A DNA stretch of 53,328 bases, taken from Candidatus Coproplasma avicola (GTDB lineage: Bacteria; Bacillota; Clostridia; Christensenellales; Borkfalkiaceae). Positions 46,196 to 53,328 of this stretch are shown here, in pieces. Under the pieces are notes generated by a model. It worked only from the letters and a program-made list of their open reading frames with translations, was not told the DNA's origin and did no database searches. The position numbers and the translations under genes were made by a program. The stretch lies in assembly GCA_018712135.1 (NCBI GenBank), contig DVHK01000109.1:1-53328 (forward strand), given 5' to 3'. Positions within the stretch are counted from its first letter, which is position 1; each line of letters begins with the position of its first letter.

Positions 46196-47272
46196 TTAAT
46201 CGAAATATCCTTTCGCCGCCAGCAATTCGGCGAGGAGCACTGCTCCGCCCGCCGCGCCGCGCAGCGTGTTGTGCGAAAAGCCTATAAATTTATAGTCGAA
46301 AAGGTTATCCTCTCTCAGCCTGCCCGCGCATACGGCCATGCCGTTTTCGGTCATTCTGTCAAGTTTAGGCTGCGGTCTGTCGTTCTCTTCAAAGTAGTGA
46401 ATGAACTGTGCGGGGGCGGAGGGCAGTTTAAGCGCCTGCGGCTCGCCGGAAAAATCCTTCCACGCCTGCAAGATTTCCTGTTTGGTAGGTTTCTTGTCGA
46501 ACGAAACAAAGCACGCCGCCGTGTGTCCGTCTGAAACGGGCACCCTGAGGCACTGCGCCGTTATGGCGGGGGTTTCTGCGGGCACGATCTTGCCGTCCTT
46601 TATCCCGCCCCATATTTTAAGGGGCTCTTTTTCGCTCTTTTCTTCCTCGCCGCCGATATAGGGTATTATGTTGTCTATAATTTCGGGCATGGTTTCAAAG
46701 GTCTTGCCCGCGCCCGATATCGCCTGGTAGGTCGTCACGGCGGCGCACTTTATGCCGTATTTTTTAAGGGGGTGCAAAAGGGGCACGTAAGATTGCAGCG
46801 AGCAGTTGCTCTTCACGGCTATGAACCCGCGCTTAGTGCCCAGTCGCTTTCTCTGCGCATCGATAACCGCCAGGTGATCGGCGTTTATCTCGGGTATTAT
46901 CATGGGTACGTCGGGCGTGAAGCGATGCGCCGAGTTGTTTGAAACTATAGGGCATTCAAGCCGCGCGTATGTCTCTTCAAGCGATTTTATGTCCTCTTTG
47001 GGCATGTTCACGGCGCAGAAGCAGAAGTCTACCGCCCCGGCGATTTTTTGTTTGTCGGCGTCGGCGTCCATAATAACCATGTCCGCAAATTTTTCGGGCA
47101 TGGGCTGCGCCATGTGCCAGCGCCTCACGGCGTCTTTGTATTTTTTGCCTGCGGAAGAAGAGGAGGCGGCTAAAACCTTTACCTCGAACCACGGGTGATT
47201 TTCAAGCAGCAATGCAAAACGCTGACCCACCATGCCGGTGGCGCCGATTATGCCTACGTTAAATTTTTTCAT
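46196..47272 (-). CDS. asd: aspartate-semialdehyde dehydrogenase
   Basis: MKKFNVGIIGATGMVGQRFALLLENHPWFEVKVLAASSSSAGKKY..., VKSNCSLQSYVPLLHPL; start set at internal ATG 47272. Confidence 0.93.
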   Translation of the reverse strand: MKKFNVGIIGATGMVGQRFALLLENHPWFEVKVLAASSSSAGKKYKDAVRRWHMAQPMPEKFADMVIMDADADKQKIAGAVDFCFCAVNMPKEDIKSLEETYARLECPIVSNNSAHRFTPDVPMIIPEINADHLAVIDAQRKRLGTKRGFIAVKSNCSLQSYVPLLHPLKKYGIKCAAVTTYQAISGAGKTFETMPEIIDNIIPYIGGEEEKSEKEPLKIWGGIKDGKIVPAETPAITAQCLRVPVSDGHTAACFVSFDKKPTKQEILQAWKDFSGEPQALKLPSAPAQFIHYFEENDRPQPKLDRMTENGMAVCAGRLREDNLFDYKFIGFSHNTLRGAAGGAVLLAELLAAKGYFD

Positions 47273-47314
47273 AATAATATTATTCTCCGCAAAAATTTTT
47301 TGTGCCCCGGCGCG

Positions 47315-47350
47315 TATAAAAGGCGCGGCGCATACAAAGCGCCGCGCAAA
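47315..47350 (-). terminator. Terminator hairpin, probable expression platform of the lysine riboswitch
   Basis: Reverse strand GCGCGGCGC-tttgtat-GCGCCGCGCCTTTTAT. Confidence 0.7.
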
Positions 47351-47389
47351 CAAATGACATTTTAGTATAAAATGCAAATAGCGCAACAC

Positions 47390-47548
47390 TTATCGTGACA
47401 GTCGCGCGGGTGTTATCCTCGCACGCCCAGCGGAAACAAGGCTCTTTTCCGCTTCGGCGGAGATGCCCTTTCGTCCGCAGGTAATAAGCCGTCGCCTTAA
47501 AACGTCAACCCTGCGGCTACTCATGCTCGTCCGCTCCTCTATTCGGCA
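47390..47548 (-). ncRNA. Lysine riboswitch (L box) upstream of asd-dapA-dapB
   Basis: Reverse strand contains AGAGGAGCGGACGAGCATGAGTAGCCGC...GAAAGGGCATCTCCGCCGAAGCGGAAAAG...GCTGGGCG...ACTGTCACGATAAG, matching L-box conserved segments; promoter TTGACT-17-TATTAT at 47554-47582. Confidence 0.85.
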
Positions 47549-47698
47549 TTTGAATAATACCATATGCGCACAGAAAAGTCAAAGAAAATTTGCTTTAATC
47601 TCTCGCAAAATAATTGAAATATTTGGCTGTATAATGTATAATAATAAAAAGTCCGCCTGATGCGGCGGAAATTACTTTAAATAATTCAAGGAATATTT

Positions 47699-48958
47699 AT
47701 GGCAGAATCCAGATTGCAATCGCTCGTCGGCAACGAAAATGCCGACGATTACGTCCGCACTTACGCGCCCAAGGGCAGGTGGAGCGACGCATGGCAGCTT
47801 TTCAAGTCGAACCTTGTAAAGTTCGTAATCATCAACGTGCTTACTCTCCTGTTCTTCGTGCCCGCCGTCATGGTCATTTATTTCCGCCTCGTGTACGTAA
47901 CCAACCTCGCGGCGGTCTATCCCTTCTCGGCAAACATCGGCATTGCCGTTTACACGCCTTCAACCGTCGGCCTCGCCGAAAGAATTGTCTTTTCGGCTGA
48001 CCTCATTTACTATTCGCTGCTCATAGTGGCGGGGCTCATCGCCGCCGTCGGACTTGCGGGCGGCGGTTATTCGGTCAAAAAAATGATCAACGCCCACGGC
48101 GAATTTACGGTAAAGGGTTATTTCCACGGCGTAAAAACCTGCTATTTCAACACCGCTCTCCCCGTATTCGTGTTCATGTTGCTGTTCTTTTGCTGCATCG
48201 CCGTCAGCGACTGGGCAGACCTTGAAATGGCTTACGGCGCCGCCGCCGGCGGGCCCATAACCGCAAAAGTCTGCATAATCATTGTAACGGTAATCGTCGG
48301 CATGTACGCCATGTGGGTGTACGCCGTAGGAATAAGCTACAAGGTTAAGCTCAAATACCTCATCAAAAATTCGTTGGTTCTTTTTGCCGGAACGATTTTG
48401 CAGAGCATTTTTATGATAGGCTTTGCCCTCATTCCAGCATGGATAATGCTCATCGGCATGTCGGTTCCTTTCTTCCTCGCCGTCGGCATATTCTTATTTA
48501 TCTTCATCGGTTTTTCGTTCATTCTCCTCTCGTGGATGGCTTACACCCAGTGGGTTTTCGACTCGTTCATAACCCCCGCAATCGCCACCGAAAAGGAGGC
48601 GGCCCGCGCAAAGATGACCCCCAAACAGTTGGAGGCGGAAAAGCAGGAGGAGGCGCGCTCCGAAGCACTCGAACTGCTCGCCGCGGGCAAGTCCGAACTC
48701 ATCTCCAAGCCCGTCAAGCCCATAGATGACGAAAGCATCTCTACCATTCCCCGCACTTTCACCCGTGCGGACGTCTCCGCAGCACGCGAGGCGCGCAAAA
48801 ATATTCAGGCGGGCATCGCCGCGTACTACGAGGAACATAAAAACGACGCCAAGTATGTAGAGTACAACAAGCTCTTCGCCGAGCGCGAGAAGGCTCTCGA
48901 TACCACCGATAAAAAGGGCAAAAAGAAAAAGATAAGCGCCGACAATCTGCTGCACTAA
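47699..48958 (+). CDS. hypothetical polytopic membrane protein
   Basis: 419-aa ORF with about six TM segments and a charged C-terminal tail. Confidence 0.75.
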   Translation: MAESRLQSLVGNENADDYVRTYAPKGRWSDAWQLFKSNLVKFVIINVLTLLFFVPAVMVIYFRLVYVTNLAAVYPFSANIGIAVYTPSTVGLAERIVFSADLIYYSLLIVAGLIAAVGLAGGGYSVKKMINAHGEFTVKGYFHGVKTCYFNTALPVFVFMLLFFCCIAVSDWADLEMAYGAAAGGPITAKVCIIIVTVIVGMYAMWVYAVGISYKVKLKYLIKNSLVLFAGTILQSIFMIGFALIPAWIMLIGMSVPFFLAVGIFLFIFIGFSFILLSWMAYTQWVFDSFITPAIATEKEAARAKMTPKQLEAEKQEEARSEALELLAAGKSELISKPVKPIDDESISTIPRTFTRADVSAAREARKNIQAGIAAYYEEHKNDAKYVEYNKLFAEREKALDTTDKKGKKKKISADNLLH

Positions 48959-48967
48959 GACTCCGCA

Positions 48968-49095
48968 GTGAAATGCACCTTGTGCGTGAAATGGCGCTTA
49001 TGCGCCGTGAAATACCGACTCTCCCCTTGTCATTTCGACCGTAGTGGAGAAATCTCGGAGCGCAGCGACGGACAAGGGTATTGTCGGTGTGAAAT
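48968..49095 (+). repeat. Stem-loop array with constant GTGAAAT linker, third stem-loop interrupted by a GTCATTTCGACC-type element
   Basis: GTGAAAT-GCACcttGTGC-GTGAAAT-GGCGCttatGCGCC-GTGAAAT-(AT)ACCGAC...[CCCTTGTC...GACAAGGG]...GTCGGT-GTGAAAT. Confidence 0.8.
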
Positions 49096-49190
49096 GCGAG
49101 GTTTCCCGCGCGTTTTGGTAAAATTTAAAATAATAATCGTCTGCCTCAACAGCCAATTAATGCGCTATAAGGTGCAAATCATCAACAACA

Positions 49191-49916
49191 ATGCAAAGCT
49201 ATTCTTTTCTCGGCAGCTGGTTCGAATATTTAAACAAAGACTGCGACTATTCATCATGGTCGCAGTATTTAATTAAAAAGCTCAAACAGCGCGGCGCGCG
49301 CCTCAAAGGCGTCGACATAGGCTGCGGCAACGGCTATTTCACCCGCGCCCTTTACAGGGCGGGTTACGACGTCGCCGGCATAGATATCTCCCCCGCAATG
49401 CTCAACGTCGCAGCGCGCAAGGCGGCGGAGGAGGGAACGCCCTGTGAATTTTTACTCGGCGATATAACCAAACTTAAACTGACGGGCAAAGTCGATTTTG
49501 CGGTCGCCGTAAACGATTGCCTCAATTACGTTCCTCCGTCAAAGCTCAAAAGCACGTTCGTCCGCGTATATTCCTGCCTCAACCGCGGCGGAGTGTTCCA
49601 CTTCGACATTTCCAGCGAGTACAAAATCCGCTACATTCTCGCCGACAACATGTTCGGCGAGGACGTGGACGACATCTCGTATATGTGGTTCAACACGCCC
49701 GAGGAGGACGGCGTTACAATGGACTTAACCTTCTTCGTGCGCGGCGCCGACGGCAGGTACGACCGCTTTTGCGAAAACCACCGCCAGTACGCCCACTCCG
49801 AGGAGAGCGTGATCTCTGCCCTCAAAGCTGCGGGCTTTTCGGACATATCTACGGAGGGTCACCTCGGTTCGGACGACAAATCCCAAAGAATCAATTTTAC
49901 GGCATCAAAATTATGA
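49191..49916 (+). CDS. class I SAM-dependent methyltransferase
   Basis: LKGVDIGCGNGYFTRALYRAGYDVAGIDISPAMLNVA... Confidence 0.88.
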   Translation: MQSYSFLGSWFEYLNKDCDYSSWSQYLIKKLKQRGARLKGVDIGCGNGYFTRALYRAGYDVAGIDISPAMLNVAARKAAEEGTPCEFLLGDITKLKLTGKVDFAVAVNDCLNYVPPSKLKSTFVRVYSCLNRGGVFHFDISSEYKIRYILADNMFGEDVDDISYMWFNTPEEDGVTMDLTFFVRGADGRYDRFCENHRQYAHSEESVISALKAAGFSDISTEGHLGSDDKSQRINFTASKL

Positions 49917-50743
49917 ACAAATTATTCAAAGCGCTCATATACGACAAGCAGGTTTCGCTGTCCGTTCTGGATACGACAGACCTCGTCAACAAAGCAATAA
50001 AAATACACAATCTCTCGGGTCAGTCCGCCCGCCTTCTCGGCAACCTTTTAACAGTCTGCGCGTACATGTCGGGCTGCTTCAAAAGCGATAAGGGCGCCGT
50101 CTCCATAACAGTAAAGAGCCCGGATAGTTCCGGTTCTGCCTCGGTTTCGGGCGACGTCAACCTGCACATACGCGGCTATGTCGACGGCTCGTGCAAAACT
50201 TCGCTTGCCGGCGGCACGGTAACGGTTATCAAGGACGACGGCTTTTACCGCCCCTTCGTCGGCACATGCCTCGCGGGCAGCGACGACGTTTCGGCAATCA
50301 TCACCGAGTATTTCCACATGAGCGAGCAGATTCCCACCGCAGTCTCTGTGGATGTAAAACTGGGCGAAGACGGCAGCTGTATCGCCGCGGGCGGCGTAAT
50401 AATGCAGCTTCTCCCCGGCACGTCGGAGGCTAACATAGCCAAGGCGGAAGAGCGCATGCAGGCGTTTTTAAAGCCCGCGGACGTCATCGCCGAATGCGGC
50501 GCGGAGGGTATAATACGCACGTATTTCGACGGGCAAATAGACAAAAAGGGGCTGTATCTTCTGCACCCCGACTACATATGCAACTGTTCGCGCTCCAAGA
50601 TAGAGGCGGTAATCCTCCCCCTCGGGGAAGAGGAACTTTTGTCCGTCTGCGACGAGCAGGGCTGCGTTTCGGTGCATTGCCACTACTGCAACACCGATTA
50701 TACTTTCGATAAGGACGACATAAAAAAATTATTCGCTAAATGA
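49913..50743 (+). CDS. hslO: Hsp33 redox-regulated chaperone
   Basis: ALIYDKQVSLSVLDTTDLVNKA..., C-terminal zinc motif CNCSRSK...HCHYCNTDYTFD; ATGA overlap with methyltransferase. Confidence 0.9.
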   Translation: MNKLFKALIYDKQVSLSVLDTTDLVNKAIKIHNLSGQSARLLGNLLTVCAYMSGCFKSDKGAVSITVKSPDSSGSASVSGDVNLHIRGYVDGSCKTSLAGGTVTVIKDDGFYRPFVGTCLAGSDDVSAIITEYFHMSEQIPTAVSVDVKLGEDGSCIAAGGVIMQLLPGTSEANIAKAEERMQAFLKPADVIAECGAEGIIRTYFDGQIDKKGLYLLHPDYICNCSRSKIEAVILPLGEEELLSVCDEQGCVSVHCHYCNTDYTFDKDDIKKLFAK

Positions 50744-52422
50744 TTAAAACACAGTCAATCGACCTCAGCGAAGACAGGCTGCTCGCCATGGCGGCAGACT
50801 ACGTCGAGGAACACAACTATATAGGCGCGCTGCGCATGCTCAATAAAAATGCCGAGCTCAACGGCAACGCCGAAGATTCTTACATGCTCTATGCCGAAAC
50901 GTTCGACGACATGGGGCTGTACGAAAAGTCGGTCAACGGCTGGTTCAAGTATATCGACTATTCCTTCGGCTACCCCGACTGCGATTTTTCGGAGGCGTAC
51001 GAAGGTCTCGCCGTCAACTACCTCAACATGGGCGAGGAAGAAGTGGCCGCCTTTTACTACAATAAACTGCTCATCGAAACGTCGGCGGAACTTTCGCCTG
51101 AAAACCGCCAGGAAATTATAAATAACTTCATTGTCACCCGCAAGCCGACTTTAAAAATCGCCTATCCGCCCCGCCTCGCCGACGTATCGGGCGAAATGGA
51201 AAAGGGCGTAAATCTCATGCGCGCGGGCGAATACGAAAGCGCCAAGGCCGAGTTTTCAAAGGTGGGCGAGGGTAACAAAAGCTATCTCGCCGCCCGCAAC
51301 TATATCGCCATGTGCGACATAATTGCCGACAAGTGCGACGAGGCAGAGCAGGAGTGCAACGCCGTCCTCAAAAAATATCCCGACAACATTCAGGCGCTTA
51401 CCACGCTCGCCGCCGTCAAAAACCAACAAAAAAAGACGGAAGAAAGCCGCACCCTCGCGCAAAAACTTTTATCCGTCGGCGCGACTTCGACCGAGGACTT
51501 ATACAAAATCGCCACCGTCTGCTGCGAAAACAACATGCACGAAGAGGCATACAATTTGTTCTGCAAGATAGAGCAAGAGCTCACTTACGACAGCTCGGTG
51601 CTCTATTTCAAGGCGGTTTCCGCCTATAACAGCGGGCGCAAGCGCGAAAGTTTAGACGCCTTTGACACCATTCAGACCATCTATTGGGACGCCGTTACGG
51701 CAAAATATTACGCCGATTTCGTGCGTTCGCACCTCAAAGAGGGCGACGAGGATTATAAAACCAATCCACTTTCATACTTCTACCGCCTTCCGCAGGAGGA
51801 GAGGGAGAGCAACATCGAAATTTTGTCTGCCTTCGTGCGGCTGAGCGACAAGCACGCAAAGAGCATTTCGGATGAGATAGACATCACCGACTGCATCCGC
51901 TGGTGCTTCGACGAAGGGGGCGAACACGGTTCTTACGAGCTTAAAATGCTGGGCGCGGCGTGCGCCGTAAAAACGGCTTACTGCGACGACCTTCTGCGCG
52001 ACGTCCTGCTCGACGCCTTCCAGCCCGACTCATTAAAAATGCAGACCATAGGCTTCATCGCCGAGCGCAACGAGGACAGCTCTTACGGTGTCGTCGTCTG
52101 CCACATCTACCGCAGGCTGGATATTCCCGCTCTCAAAGTGGGCAGGGCAAAGCGCAAATACTTCGTCAAGGCGTACGCCATGACCGTCGCGCGCTTCGCT
52201 CTTGTCGATCCCGATTATGTCTACGCCCTCAACGCCGCGGCGGGCAATCTGTATAAAAGTCTGTCCGAGGGCGGCAGGCTCGACGGCGCTAAGGATATCC
52301 CCGTTCTCGCCGCCGCAATCTATCTTAAAAGCGGCATAGGCGAGGGCAATACCGCGCCCGAAGCGGCGTGCGCGTTCTTCAATGCGGACGAAAGTAAACT
52401 CAACATATTATTGGGTGAATGA
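50740..52422 (+). CDS. tetratricopeptide-repeat protein
   Basis: Repeated TPR-like helices (YMLYAETFDDMGLYEKSVNGWFKYI; AGEYESAKAEFSKVGE; CDEAEQECNAVLKKYPDNIQALTTLAAV); ATGA overlap with hslO. Confidence 0.75.
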   Translation: MIKTQSIDLSEDRLLAMAADYVEEHNYIGALRMLNKNAELNGNAEDSYMLYAETFDDMGLYEKSVNGWFKYIDYSFGYPDCDFSEAYEGLAVNYLNMGEEEVAAFYYNKLLIETSAELSPENRQEIINNFIVTRKPTLKIAYPPRLADVSGEMEKGVNLMRAGEYESAKAEFSKVGEGNKSYLAARNYIAMCDIIADKCDEAEQECNAVLKKYPDNIQALTTLAAVKNQQKKTEESRTLAQKLLSVGATSTEDLYKIATVCCENNMHEEAYNLFCKIEQELTYDSSVLYFKAVSAYNSGRKRESLDAFDTIQTIYWDAVTAKYYADFVRSHLKEGDEDYKTNPLSYFYRLPQEERESNIEILSAFVRLSDKHAKSISDEIDITDCIRWCFDEGGEHGSYELKMLGAACAVKTAYCDDLLRDVLLDAFQPDSLKMQTIGFIAERNEDSSYGVVVCHIYRRLDIPALKVGRAKRKYFVKAYAMTVARFALVDPDYVYALNAAAGNLYKSLSEGGRLDGAKDIPVLAAAIYLKSGIGEGNTAPEAACAFFNADESKLNILLGE

Positions 52423-52423
52423 C

Positions 52424-53248
52424 ATGAAACTTTACGATTTCGACGGAATGTTTGAACAAAAGCTATCCGAATATATAAAGCGCAATCCGCGCGGCTACAC
52501 CGAAAAGCAGTGGGAGGATGTAATCCCCTCCATGTATGCAAAGTTCGGCGATACGGTAATAAAATCCATAGGCAAAACGCCCAATCAGTATTACGCTGAA
52601 CAGAGCGATGAAGAGCTCGTTTCAGGACTGCGCGCCCACATAAAAAACGGCGTGCCCGTCAGCGAATATCTGTGCAACGCCATCGAAAGCCGCCATATCG
52701 AAGAGCTTCTTCTGCCCCTTTTAAGCGGTTCCGAGGACGAAATTTCTTACGCGCTCAATTTAATCGGCTCGTGCAAAGTTGCTTTGCCCGAATATATGCG
52801 CCTTTTAACCGCTTCTGATAGCGAGGACGTGCGCAACACCTGCGTCGACTACGTAAAGGACTTCGCCGACGAGGTCAAGGAACATGCTCTCGAAAATTAC
52901 AAAAAGGGCGTTCAGCCCGAATATATGCTCGAAATACTTTCGCGCTGCACCGTGCGCGACGAGCGCGTTTTCGACCTTTTGATAAAGGCGTTCCGCACCG
53001 CCGACGAAAATCTCGCCATGTGCGCCAGTTACCTCGCCGCCTACGGCGACGAGCGCGCCCTGCCCTACCTGATGGAAAAAATTGAGGACGAGGACATCTC
53101 CTATGCAGACTTTCAGGAGCTCAAATTTGCCATCGAAGCGCTCGGCGGCACTTACGACAAGGAGCGCGACTTTTCTTCCGACCCCTATTATGAGCTCATA
53201 AAATCGCACGGCGTGATAGATATCGACATCTTCAAGGACATCAAATAA
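52424..53248 (+). CDS. hypothetical helical-repeat (HEAT-like) protein
   Basis: MKLYDFDGMFEQKLSEYIKRNPRGYTEKQWEDVIP..., repeats such as LLPLLSGSEDEISYALNLIGSCK and SYLAAYGDERALPYLMEKIED. Confidence 0.65.
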   Translation: MKLYDFDGMFEQKLSEYIKRNPRGYTEKQWEDVIPSMYAKFGDTVIKSIGKTPNQYYAEQSDEELVSGLRAHIKNGVPVSEYLCNAIESRHIEELLLPLLSGSEDEISYALNLIGSCKVALPEYMRLLTASDSEDVRNTCVDYVKDFADEVKEHALENYKKGVQPEYMLEILSRCTVRDERVFDLLIKAFRTADENLAMCASYLAAYGDERALPYLMEKIEDEDISYADFQELKFAIEALGGTYDKERDFSSDPYYELIKSHGVIDIDIFKDIK

Positions 53249-53328
53249 ACGCGGCATATGTGCCGTCCAACGGCAAAAATGCCGATAAAAAATTAAAATT
53301 TTTCGCATACATAATCTATAAACAAACC

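Noticed and set aside
45410-46534. 374-aa forward ORF overlapping dapA/asd
   Set aside because: Opposite to two confident enzymes; composition typical of a shadow ORF

Overview
This 53.3 kb window looks like a chromosomal segment of a low-GC-lineage Firmicute (Clostridia-like; inferred from gene families and synteny, not proven). From left to right it contains: (i) a PocR/AraC-type regulator cut off by the window edge, divergent from xylA-xylB-GH43; (ii) an AgrC/AgrA-like GHKL/LytTR two-component system with a structured leader; (iii) a compact ~12.8 kb co-directional locus with two membrane-anchored GH3 enzymes of reversed domain order, two InlB-B-repeat lipoproteins sharing an unfamiliar C-terminal module (4 copies), and a CBM-like lipoprotein, which is the best candidate for an undescribed system; (iv) MarR-MATE-GNAT; (v) prmA-rsmE-mtaB-HIT; (vi) a small XRE/hypothetical cassette; (vii) nifJ (PFOR); (viii) fused ecfA1A2-ecfT-truA; (ix) mnmE, LysR, a Ca/Na antiporter and an acyltransferase; (x) asd-dapA-dapB behind a lysine riboswitch; (xi) a methyltransferase-hslO-TPR-helical repeat operon. 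Non-coding highlights are two arrays of tiny stem-loops separated by a constant 7-nt linker (TCATAAC; GTGAAAT), a 7-unit AT-rich array, an A_AAA_AAG slip site joining two overlapping ORFs, and several perfect operator-like palindromes. All calls come from reading the sequence and the supplied ORF translations; no searches were run.
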